The notes under the pieces are model-generated. The model ran no database searches. It worked only from the letters and a program-made list of their open reading frames with translations, and was not told the DNA's origin. From assembly GCA_049975505.1 (NCBI GenBank), contig JBNGCY010000070.1:1-11824 (forward strand): 11,824 bases of DNA. Reading direction: 5' to 3'. The position numbers were made by a program, and so were the translations under genes. This document shows, one piece after another, positions 1-6,649 of this stretch. Source of the stretch: JAIVHC01 sp049975505 (GTDB lineage: Bacteria; Desulfobacterota; Desulfuromonadia; Desulfuromonadales; Desulfuromonadaceae). The first letter of the stretch is position 1. Each line of letters starts with the position of its first letter.

Positions 1-84
1 GCCGCGGATCTGGTTACCGAGATGCGTTTGATTAAACACTACTATGATACAGGCACGCCGGCACGGGTCGGCATTGAGTCCTGA
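1..84 (+). CDS. C-terminal end of an unidentified protein (5' truncated by window)
   Basis: An open frame runs from the first base to a TGA at 82-84 and gives 27 residues ending in TPARVGIES. Codon use is similar to the following gene, and the stop lies 56 bp before the mutase start, with no obvious terminator hairpin between them. That spacing would allow co-transcription with the mutase. The fragment is too short for me to recognise a family. It could be a gene of propionate or acyl-CoA metabolism, judged only by position. Confidence 0.55.
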   Translation, partial: AADLVTEMRLIKHYYDTGTPARVGIES

Positions 85-140
85 AACCATCCATACTTGC
101 TGAAGCTCGATCTCAGCGACCACTGAAAGGAATATGCTGT

Positions 141-2282
141 ATGTCAAAAAAGCCCACAATGGCCGACTGGGAAGCCAAGGCCAGGAAGGAAAAAAAGACA
201 GATGATCTTTCCAACTTCAAATGGGATACCCCCGAGGGGATCACAGTAAAACCGCTCTACACCGAAGAGGACACCGCGAACCTTGAACATCTGGGCACCC
301 TCCCCGGTCTGCCTCCATTCCTGCGTGGGCCCGTGGCCACCATGTACGCCGGGCGCCCCTGGACCGTACGCCAGTATGCCGGGTTCTCCACCGCCGAAGA
401 GTCCAACGCCTTTTACAAGCGCAATCTCGCCGCCGGACAGCAGGGCCTGTCCGTAGCGTTTGACCTCGCCACGCATCGCGGCTACGATTCCGACCATCCG
501 CGCGTTGTCGGTGATGTAGGCAAAGCCGGGGTAGCCATCGACTCGGTTGAGGATATGAAGATCCTCTTTGACGAGATTCCGCTGGACAAGGTGTCAGTGT
601 CCATGACCATGAACGGCGCGGTTCTGCCCATCATGGCCAACTACATTGTCGCCGCCGAAGAGCAGGGGGTGAGCCAGGAGCAGCTCGCGGGCACCATTCA
701 GAACGACATCCTCAAAGAATTCATGGTGCGCAACACCTATATCTATCCCCCCGAACCATCGATGCGCATTGTCTCCGACATCATCGCCTACACCAGCGAA
801 TACATGCCGAGGTTCAACTCCATCTCCATCTCCGGCTACCACATTCAAGAGGCCGGAGCCAACAACGCTCAGGAGCTCGCGTTCACCCTCGCCGACGGGC
901 TCGAATATGTAAAAGCCGCCCTCGCCCGCGGTCTCGACATTGACTCCTTCGCCCCGCGCCTGTCGTTCTTTTTTGCCATCGGCATGAACTTTTTCATGGA
1001 AGCCGCGAAGCTGCGCGCTGCGCGCTTTTTGTGGTCAGAACTGATGGATCAGTTCAACCCCAAAAATCCGAAATCCAAGAGTCTGCGCACCCACTGTCAA
1101 ACTTCCGGCTGGAGCCTCACCGAGCAGGATCCGTACAACAACGTGGTACGCACCACCCTCGAAGCCCTGGCTGCAGTTCTGGGGGGAACCCAGTCCCTGC
1201 ACACCAACGCCCTCGACGAGGCTATCGCCCTGCCTACGGATCACTCCGCACGCATCGCGCGCAATACCCAACTCATCATTCAGGAGGAAACCGGCATCAC
1301 CAATGTGGTGGATCCTCTGGCCGGATCATACTATGTTGAATCCCTGACTGCGGAACTGATCAAGGAAGCGCGCAAACTTCTGGAGGAGATCGAAGAGCTC
1401 GGCGGCATGACCGCGGCGATTGAGTCCGGAATGCCCAAACTGCGCATTGAGGAGTCCGCCGCGAAAAAACAGGCCTCCATCGACAGCGGGCGTGAGGTTA
1501 TTGTCGGGGTAAACAAGTATCAGCTCAAGGATGAAGACCCCATTGATGCACTGAGTATCGACAACACCGCGGTGCGCAATTCCCAGATCAAGCGTCTCGA
1601 GAAAGTGCGCTCCTCCCGCGATGAACAGGCATGCCAGGCGGCGCTGGATGCGATAACCGCGGCCTGCAGTGACAACAAGGAGAACCTCCTGGGTCTGTGC
1701 GTCGAAGCCGCGCGCCAGCGAGCCACCGTGGGGGAGATCTCCGATGCCATGGAGAAGGTCTTCGGACGCCACAAGGCGGAAATCAAACTCGTATCAGGAG
1801 CATATGCATCTGTGTGTGACACTGACGAAAATTTCACCAGGCTGAAACAGAAGGTTGATGCATTCAACGCCGAAGAGGGACGCCGCCCGCGTATTCTCAT
1901 CGCCAAAATGGGACAGGACGGGCATGACCGCGGCGCCAAGGTTGTCGCAAGTGCGTATGCGGATATCGGTTTTGACGTAGATGTCGGCCCCTTGTTCCAG
2001 ACTCCGGAGGAAGCCGCAAAGATGGCGGTAGAAAACGATGTCCACGCGGTAGGCGTATCCAGCCTTGCCGCCGGACACATGACCCTGGTGCCGCAACTGG
2101 CGCAGGAGCTGAAGAAACTCGGGGGCGAAGATATCGTCATCGTCTGCGGCGGGGTTATCCCGCGGCAGGATTACGATGCCCTCTACCAGGCAGGGGCTTC
2201 ATGCATCTTCGGCCCCGGTACCCCCATCGTGAAATCCGGCCTCGAAACCCTGGAGGCAATTGAGAAGAAACGCAACGCGTAA
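141..2282 (+). CDS. Methylmalonyl-CoA mutase, single-chain adenosylcobalamin enzyme
   Basis: This cytoplasmic enzyme interconverts (R)-methylmalonyl-CoA and succinyl-CoA by an adenosylcobalamin radical mechanism, in propionate oxidation or formation. At 713 residues it matches full-length single-chain mutases such as E. coli Sbm (714). The N-terminal substrate barrel carries the family signature RPWTVRQYAGFSTAEESN from residue 72. By alignment in my head to the P. shermanii large subunit, Y79, R197 and H234 correspond to its Y89, R207 and H244 substrate-contacting residues. The C-terminal B12 domain (about 582-713) has the base-off motif GQDGHDRG with cobalt ligand H595, then S640-S641-L642 and CGGVIP (669-674). 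All key residues are present. The ATG at 141 has AAGGAA at 127-132, 8 nt upstream. No separate small subunit is nearby, so a homodimer is likely. I leave the symbol blank because names differ (scpA, mcmA, mutB). Confidence 0.97.
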   Translation: MSKKPTMADWEAKARKEKKTDDLSNFKWDTPEGITVKPLYTEEDTANLEHLGTLPGLPPFLRGPVATMYAGRPWTVRQYAGFSTAEESNAFYKRNLAAGQQGLSVAFDLATHRGYDSDHPRVVGDVGKAGVAIDSVEDMKILFDEIPLDKVSVSMTMNGAVLPIMANYIVAAEEQGVSQEQLAGTIQNDILKEFMVRNTYIYPPEPSMRIVSDIIAYTSEYMPRFNSISISGYHIQEAGANNAQELAFTLADGLEYVKAALARGLDIDSFAPRLSFFFAIGMNFFMEAAKLRAARFLWSELMDQFNPKNPKSKSLRTHCQTSGWSLTEQDPYNNVVRTTLEALAAVLGGTQSLHTNALDEAIALPTDHSARIARNTQLIIQEETGITNVVDPLAGSYYVESLTAELIKEARKLLEEIEELGGMTAAIESGMPKLRIEESAAKKQASIDSGREVIVGVNKYQLKDEDPIDALSIDNTAVRNSQIKRLEKVRSSRDEQACQAALDAITAACSDNKENLLGLCVEAARQRATVGEISDAMEKVFGRHKAEIKLVSGAYASVCDTDENFTRLKQKVDAFNAEEGRRPRILIAKMGQDGHDRGAKVVASAYADIGFDVDVGPLFQTPEEAAKMAVENDVHAVGVSSLAAGHMTLVPQLAQELKKLGGEDIVIVCGGVIPRQDYDALYQAGASCIFGPGTPIVKSGLETLEAIEKKRNA

Positions 2283-2542
2283 AACATTAGTAAATTGCTG
2301 TTTTAACGGGTGTAACGCTGTATGCCCCCGGATTCTCCCCTTCCCCCTTGATGGGGGAAGGTTGGGATGGGGGTGTTGCACTCGCAAGGATGCCCTGAAG
2401 GGCATTATCCCCACCCTGACCCTCCCCTGTCAAAAGGGGAGGGAATCCCCGGTTACACATCGGGGTGGATTTAGAACCTCTTCCCAGGGCGCAAGAGCAA
2501 TCCAACCCTTTGCATCCATCTTAAACTCTCCAAGGTCTATCC
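2283..2542. other. Intergenic region between mutase and meaB, mostly a palindromic repeat
   Basis: This is a 260-bp gap between two genes whose products work together. About 149 bp of it is the hairpin-rich repeat described separately. The remaining left flank (2283-2309) is AT-rich and the right flank (2459-2542) shows no convincing promoter. The short open frames crossing it are made of repeat sequence and have no coding signature. The hairpins could reduce read-through from the mutase gene into meaB, or stabilise the upstream mRNA. Confidence 0.6.
2310..2458. repeat. 149-bp inverted-repeat element with three hairpins
   Basis: The element is bounded by GTGTAAC (2310-2316) and GTTACAC (2452-2458), a perfect 7-bp terminal inverted repeat. 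Inside are two imperfect copies of a roughly 46-50 bp unit facing each other (2325-2374, and 2407-2452 reversed). Each copy folds on itself. Arms 2339-2347 and 2353-2361 form a 9-bp perfect stem with loop TTGAT. Arms 2420-2428 and 2435-2443 form another with loop GTCAAA. A third hairpin in the middle pairs ATGCCC (2390-2395) with GGGCAT (2400-2405) around TGAA. The left unit reads as a run of short G-tracts on the plus strand (2353-2373). It resembles the dispersed G/C-tract palindromes seen in many proteobacterial genomes. Family membership and copy number are inferred. Confidence 0.8.
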
Positions 2543-3517
2543 ATGCAAACCGATAAAATTATCTCCGGCATCAGAGAAGGCAAACTGCGCGCCCTTGCGA
2601 AAGGGATCACTCTGATCGAAAGCCGCAAGCCCGAACATATCGCCGAGGCGACCGAGGTTCTCGAAGCACTGTTGCCGCGCACCGGCAAATCTCTGCGCAT
2701 CGGCATCTCCGGCGTGCCGGGTGTGGGCAAAAGTACCTTCATCGAAGCGTTCGGCCTCAACCTCGTGCGTCAGGGCCACCGGGTAGCAGTGCTGGCGGTG
2801 GATCCATCTTCACAAATTTCCGGCGGCAGCATCCTCGGTGACAAAACCCGCATGGAGCAGCTCGCGCGCGAAGAAAACGCCTTCATCCGCCCCTCTCCTG
2901 CCGGGGAGACCCTGGGCGGGGTGGCGCGCAAAACGCGCGAGACCATGCTGTTGTGCGAAGCGGCCGGCTACGACATCATCATTGTGGAAACCGTGGGGGT
3001 GGGGCAGTCGGAAATTGCGGTGGCGGCCATGGTGGATGTGTTTGTTCTCCTCCAGCTCGCCGGGGCCGGAGACGAGTTGCAGGGGATCAAAAAAGGAGTG
3101 ATGGAGATAGCCGACGCCATTGTAATCAACAAAGCCGACGGAAGCAACAAACCCGCGGCTGAACTCGCGCGCCAACAGTACCTCAACGCTCTGCACATCA
3201 TGCGTCCCAAGAGCCCCAACTGGACGGTACCCGTGCTCACCTGCAGCGCCCTGCACAACAGTGGCATCGATGCCATCTGGGAAACTCTGGAGGAATACCG
3301 CTCCTGCATGCACAACAGCGGTGAATTTGAGAAAAAACGTCGCCAGCAGGCACGTGAGTGGATGTGGTCACTGGTGCAGGATGATCTGAAAGAGCTGTTT
3401 ATCCACGATAAAAACGTCGCCCCCCTTCTGCCCCAGGTGGAACGGAGCGTCATCGAGGGGAAAACCACCCCCAGCGCTGCGAGCAGACGGCTGCTGGAAC
3501 GCTTCCGGCGTCACTGA
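2543..3517 (+). CDS. meaB: Methylmalonyl-CoA mutase-associated GTPase MeaB
   Basis: MeaB is a G3E-class P-loop GTPase that binds methylmalonyl-CoA mutase, gates adenosylcobalamin loading and guards against inactivation. At 324 residues it has normal length. The Walker A motif GVPGVGKST spans residues 57-65. VDPSS follows at about 86-90. The ETVGVGQSE segment (149-157) is the family's switch/G3 region, and NKAD (196-199) is the guanine-specificity G4 motif. The C-terminal part (about 270-324) is the helical dimerisation arm, ending in the family-like TTPSAASRRLLERF. The ATG at 2543 has only a weak ribosome site (AAGG at 2532-2535). Its place directly after the mutase is the usual arrangement, though the 260-bp gap with a repeat is wide for an operon. 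ArgK/LAO-type annotations refer to the same family. Confidence 0.95.
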   Translation: MQTDKIISGIREGKLRALAKGITLIESRKPEHIAEATEVLEALLPRTGKSLRIGISGVPGVGKSTFIEAFGLNLVRQGHRVAVLAVDPSSQISGGSILGDKTRMEQLAREENAFIRPSPAGETLGGVARKTRETMLLCEAAGYDIIIVETVGVGQSEIAVAAMVDVFVLLQLAGAGDELQGIKKGVMEIADAIVINKADGSNKPAAELARQQYLNALHIMRPKSPNWTVPVLTCSALHNSGIDAIWETLEEYRSCMHNSGEFEKKRRQQAREWMWSLVQDDLKELFIHDKNVAPLLPQVERSVIEGKTTPSAASRRLLERFRRH

Positions 3518-3590
3518 CCCCTGCTTTTCTGTTTTCAAGCGATCCTGCCCTCAGTTTTCCCTTTTTCACTTCCTCCTGCTGCAGCCACCC

Positions 3591-3616
3591 GGGCGCATAC
3601 ATCGGTGCGCCCTTCT
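3591..3616 (+). terminator. Probable intrinsic terminator after meaB
   Basis: GGGCGCA (3591-3597) pairs perfectly with TGCGCCC (3606-3612) around an 8-nt loop, followed by TTCTAATT. The hairpin is strong but the T-tract is poor, so termination may be partial. It lies 74 bp after the meaB stop and before the candidate promoter of the next gene cluster. Confidence 0.5.
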
Positions 3617-3665
3617 AATTATGGAAGAGCATAATGGCATGCGCTTCAGTTCATGGCCGCGCCTA

Positions 3666-3694
3666 TTGACTTTACACGCGCCAGTGCTTATCCT
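3666..3694 (+). promoter_or_regulatory. Candidate sigma70 promoter for the unknown gene-mqnB-mqnD cluster
   Basis: TTGACT (3666-3671) is separated by 17 bp from TATCCT (3689-3694). This matches the -35 box at 5 of 6 positions and the -10 box at 4 of 6, with ideal spacing. It lies about 35 bp upstream of the GTG at 3730 and after the meaB terminator hairpin. No operator-like symmetry was noticed around it. It is a pattern match only. Confidence 0.45.
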
Positions 3695-3729
3695 TACGCC
3701 GTTTAAATCCCTTCTATATTGAGGAAACT

Positions 3730-4842
3730 GTGAATATTACACGAGGTTCAGACGGCGCACCCTTCAGACAACCCTGTGGACTAAGTCTGTGGCCGAGCGA
3801 AATGCAGCGCCCGGATTTCCACATTGAACCCGGATACTACTATACCCAGTTGGAAGAATGCGAAGGCGCGTTCCGGTTTATCGTTCTAACCGATATAGAC
3901 ACCCTCCCGTCTCTGCTGCGCGACTGCAGCACCCTGGTTTCAGACGAGAGCTTCTTTATCCTCGAATACTATCCGGATGAAATCGAAGGGGGGAGCGATG
4001 ACAGCCAGATCGAACCCACGGTATTCTACTCCCCCTATCTGCCCACGGCCGAAATTCTGGAGATGCTTGAGCCCTACTTAAGCCGCCTGATTCACGATGG
4101 CTTTGTCGGTTTCGGTCTTGCCAACAACCGCCTCGGGGCGGAGATATTCTACTCCGAAGAGAAAGCGCTCACCTTTTTTACCGCCAATCACATCCGCACC
4201 ATGGATATTCTGAATCGCTACGACCTGCGCCATCGTGACGAAATCCTGTTCCCGGCGGATTTCGCCCACAACCATCTGGCGCTGTGCAGTGTTCCGGAGG
4301 CGGATCTGCCTCCCGAACTGCGCCATTTCAAGCGCAACGAACTCGACTATATCAACTACTGCGATGAACTGGTGGAGATGTTTTTCATGACCGCCACCAG
4401 CGATACGGATAATTTCTTTCTCTCAGCCGCGGAACAGGATCAGATAGCGCAGATCATGCTCAGACAGCAGGAGATCGAATGGGACGAGGATGAGGAGTTT
4501 GTCAATCTCCTGCTCGACTGGAAGGACTTTGTCGAAGTGTGCACACAGGGGTTTGACGCTGGATTGAGCGAATACCTTGAAGGCTTGAAAATCCGCGACT
4601 GCATTGCCGGGGTCTGTGCTCAGAGCAACAGTCAGTTGCGGCATAAACTTCTGCAGTACATTGCCGACGCGGATAAAACATTTAAACACATGCTCACCGA
4701 CACCGGGAAATGCCCGTTTCAGACCAGATGTGCCAAACATCCGCGGAATCTAAATTTCTGGCACTGGGGGATACCACGCAAATACGGGGTGGAGATGCGG
4801 CGGGATCTGATCCGTATCGGCTGGTATAAGAACTGTCCATGA
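3730..4842 (+). CDS. Protein of unknown function, translationally coupled to mqnB
   Basis: I do not recognise this 370-residue protein. The GTG start at 3730 follows GAGGAA (3721-3726), and codon use resembles the neighbours, so it is very likely real. No signal peptide or membrane segment is visible. The body is acidic, with clusters such as EWDEDEEF near the middle. The first half alternates short hydrophobic strands and helices (for example RFIVLTDID and HDGFVGFGLANN). The last ~45 residues switch to basic and aromatic-rich, beginning with a C-X5-C pair (C328, C334 in KCPFQTRC) and containing NFWHWG and IRIGWYKNC. The cysteines could be structural or metal-binding, but nothing shows which. 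Its stop codon overlaps the mqnB start (ATGA, 4839-4842), implying coupled translation and perhaps a role linked to menaquinone synthesis. That link is inference from position. Confidence 0.85.
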   Translation: MNITRGSDGAPFRQPCGLSLWPSEMQRPDFHIEPGYYYTQLEECEGAFRFIVLTDIDTLPSLLRDCSTLVSDESFFILEYYPDEIEGGSDDSQIEPTVFYSPYLPTAEILEMLEPYLSRLIHDGFVGFGLANNRLGAEIFYSEEKALTFFTANHIRTMDILNRYDLRHRDEILFPADFAHNHLALCSVPEADLPPELRHFKRNELDYINYCDELVEMFFMTATSDTDNFFLSAAEQDQIAQIMLRQQEIEWDEDEEFVNLLLDWKDFVEVCTQGFDAGLSEYLEGLKIRDCIAGVCAQSNSQLRHKLLQYIADADKTFKHMLTDTGKCPFQTRCAKHPRNLNFWHWGIPRKYGVEMRRDLIRIGWYKNCP

Positions 4843-5609
4843 TTTTACTCTTAAGCGCTGTAGCACAGGAGAATGCATACCTGCGCGCACAGCTTTTCAA
4901 CCCGGCAACCTGCACCTGCGGGCCATTTGAATATCAGCGTGGCACCCTCAGCGCTCACTCTGTCGCCATAGCCACCTGCGGGATCGGCATGGCTAACGCG
5001 GCCGCGGTCAGTGCCTTGCTTCTGGAGCATCTCAAGCCTGAGGCCCTGGTCATGTGCGGCTGCGCAGGAGCTTATCCTCCAGGCGGGCTTAACCCCGGAG
5101 ACCTGGCCCTTGCAGAAGGTGAAATCTATGCCGATACCGGCGCAGTAACCCCTGAGGGTTTTCTCTCCATGCGCGCGCTCAACCTTCCGCTTTTTAGTTG
5201 TAAGGATACACATCTGTACAACCGTTTTCCGGCTTCGGAGCACTTGAAAACCCACGCAGCGCAGATTCTGACGCTGTTTGCGCAGCAGAACAGCTGCGCC
5301 TTTGCCGCTGGTGATTTTGCCACCGTGGCCGCATGCAGCGGTACCGACAGGCGCGCAGAGGCGCTGCATTGCGCCACCCACGCCATCTGTGAAAACATGG
5401 AAGGCGCGGCAGTGGCACACATGTGCGCTATGTTTGGGGTTCCATTTCTGGAAATCCGCGCTGTATCCAATATGGCGGAAAATCGCGACATCAGGAGTTG
5501 GATTCTTGACAAGGCCATGCAGCGCGCACAGGAGGCTCTGCTCTTCTGGTTACGCCACACAACACCGCAATTTTTCATCCTGCAGGAGGAACCATGTCAC
5601 ACACCCTGA
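4839..5609 (+). CDS. mqnB: Futalosine hydrolase MqnB
   Basis: MqnB removes the base from futalosine (or 6-amino-deoxyfutalosine in related forms), yielding dehypoxanthine futalosine in the futalosine route to menaquinone. The 256-residue protein belongs to the nucleoside phosphorylase/MTA-SAH nucleosidase superfamily. It starts with the family beta-strand MILLLSA and has GIGMANAAA (48-56) and CGCAGAYPP (73-81). The base/ribose-site motif ENMEGAAVAHMC runs 185-196 with E188, and EIRAVSNMAENRD runs 205-217. The final acid D217 is in the position expected for the catalytic residue. Choosing the ATG at 4839 gives a 4-nt overlap with the preceding unknown gene. The gene's end overlaps mqnD by 16 nt. 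An MTA/SAH nucleosidase is the main alternative, but adjacency to mqnD makes MqnB far more likely. Confidence 0.9.
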   Translation: MILLLSAVAQENAYLRAQLFNPATCTCGPFEYQRGTLSAHSVAIATCGIGMANAAAVSALLLEHLKPEALVMCGCAGAYPPGGLNPGDLALAEGEIYADTGAVTPEGFLSMRALNLPLFSCKDTHLYNRFPASEHLKTHAAQILTLFAQQNSCAFAAGDFATVAACSGTDRRAEALHCATHAICENMEGAAVAHMCAMFGVPFLEIRAVSNMAENRDIRSWILDKAMQRAQEALLFWLRHTTPQFFILQEEPCHTP

Positions 5610-6430
5610 CCCTGGGATACTCACCCTGCCCCAACGATACCTTCATCTTTGCCGCCCTGGTTCACAATCAGGTGCCGTGCGGCGGGCTGAACTTTCAGGA
5701 ACGCCTCGAAGATGTGGAAACCCTGAACCGCCTCGCCCTCGAAGCAACCCTTGACCTCACCAAGATCTCCTATCACGCCTTCGGCCTCGTGCGCGAACAC
5801 TACACCCTTTTGCGCTCCGGCAGCGCCCTGGGGCGGGGTTGCGGGCCGCTGGTGGTGGCACCGGACCCCGTAGATATGGCGGATTTACACAATAAAACCG
5901 TGCTCATCCCCGGAGAGATGACCACGGCCAGCCTTTTGCTCCAGCTGTGCGAAAGCGACATCGGCACCCTGCGCTCTCTTCCATTTCATGAGATTATGCC
6001 CGCTCTGCAGCGGGGTGAAGCGGATGCGGGCGTGATTATTCATGAATCGCGCTTTACCTTCGCCGAGTACGCTTTGCATCAGGTGATCGATCTGGGGCAA
6101 TGGTGGGAGGAAACCACCGGCCTGCCTATTCCCCTCGGGGGGATTCTGGCACGCCGCGACCTTGACCCGGAAGTGGTCGCGCGGGTGGAACAGGGGATCA
6201 GGGCGAGCCTGGAGTTTGCGCGTCAGCACCCGGATCATGTTGCGGAGTATATCCGTACCCATGCCCAGGAGCTGTCGGAAGAGGTAACCGCCAGACACAT
6301 CGGTCTCTACGTCAACGATTTCTCCCTCGACCTCGGTCCCGAGGGGGAGCACGCGGTGCGCTATCTGCTCCAGCGGGCTGAAGAGCAAGGTATCATCCCG
6401 ACGTGCGACAAACCACTATTTGCACTTTAA
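5594..6430 (+). CDS. mqnD: 1,4-dihydroxy-6-naphthoate synthase MqnD
   Basis: MqnD converts cyclic dehypoxanthinyl futalosine to 1,4-dihydroxy-6-naphthoate, the late ring-forming step of the futalosine menaquinone pathway. The 278-residue protein has a periplasmic-binding-protein fold but no signal peptide, consistent with a cytoplasmic enzyme. The diagnostic N-terminal motif GYSPCPNDTFIF occupies 8-19. LDLTKISYHAFG (53-64) follows. GVIIHESRFTF (146-156) contains H150, equivalent to the catalytic histidine (H145) of the Thermus enzyme. The ATG at 5594 is preceded by a strong AGGAGG (5584-5589) inside the end of mqnB, so translation is both coupled and independently primed. The other pathway genes (mqnA, mqnC, mqnE) are not in the window and are presumably elsewhere. 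Confidence 0.95.
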   Translation: MSHTLTLGYSPCPNDTFIFAALVHNQVPCGGLNFQERLEDVETLNRLALEATLDLTKISYHAFGLVREHYTLLRSGSALGRGCGPLVVAPDPVDMADLHNKTVLIPGEMTTASLLLQLCESDIGTLRSLPFHEIMPALQRGEADAGVIIHESRFTFAEYALHQVIDLGQWWEETTGLPIPLGGILARRDLDPEVVARVEQGIRASLEFARQHPDHVAEYIRTHAQELSEEVTARHIGLYVNDFSLDLGPEGEHAVRYLLQRAEEQGIIPTCDKPLFAL

Positions 6431-6448
6431 AAGTAAATCCAATATGAT
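6420..6448 (+). promoter_or_regulatory. Possible promoter upstream of the sulfite reductase, overlapping the mqnD end
   Basis: TTGCAC (6420-6425) and TATGAT (6443-6448) are 17 bp apart. The -10 box matches the consensus at 5 of 6 positions and the -35 box only at TTG. The -35 lies within the last codons of mqnD. A transcript would run through the MITE-like element before reaching the gene at 6650. It is a weak pattern-based call. Confidence 0.3.
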
Positions 6449-6472
6449 AGCGCGTTCATGTAGTCATCATCC

Positions 6473-6617
6473 GTAACTGTTCAGTAAGGCCTTGTGGCAC
6501 CCATTCCAAGGGATACTTTGCGCCGTCCATGGCCGTTCGACTGTCGCCGTCCATGGCGACAGACGCCCTTTCCATGGGTTCCACAAGTCCCTACCGCTAA
6601 GGGTTGTGAATAGTTAC
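6473..6617 (+). mobile_element. MITE-like element, copy 1 (145 bp, non-coding)
   Basis: The element has imperfect 11-bp terminal inverted repeats, GTAACTGTTCA (6473-6483) and TGAATAGTTAC (6607-6617), matching at 10 of 11 positions when one is reversed. Subterminal sequence is also palindromic: CTTGTGGCACCCAT near the left mirrors ATGGGTTCCACAAG near the right. The centre is an 8-bp perfect hairpin, CTGTCGCC (6541-6548) with GGCGACAG (6555-6562). A second copy in reverse orientation lies at 9220-9342. There is no coding content; a short minus-strand open frame across it only translates the repeat. The flanks CATCATCC (6465-6472) and CATCAACC (6618-6625) agree at 7 of 8 bases and might be a decayed target duplication. 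No transposase is visible, so it would depend on a partner element elsewhere. Confidence 0.8.
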
Positions 6618-6633
6618 CATCAACCAAGCATAC

Positions 6634-6638
6634 AGGAG
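6634..6638 (+). promoter_or_regulatory. Ribosome binding site that sets the sulfite reductase start
   Basis: AGGAG at 6634-6638 is 11 nt before the ATG at 6650 but only 2 nt before the in-frame TTG at 6641. The TTG is too close to be used, so the ATG is preferred and the protein begins MKKDILEKG. Confidence 0.65.
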
Positions 6639-6649
6639 ATTTGCATAGC

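Noticed and set aside
85..140. Cobalamin riboswitch upstream of the B12-dependent mutase
   Set aside because: Only 56 bp separate the preceding stop from the mutase start, with no B12-box-like sequence or room for the structure.
2310..2458. CRISPR-like repeat array
   Set aside because: There are only two units, in opposite orientation, with no direct repeats of constant spacing.
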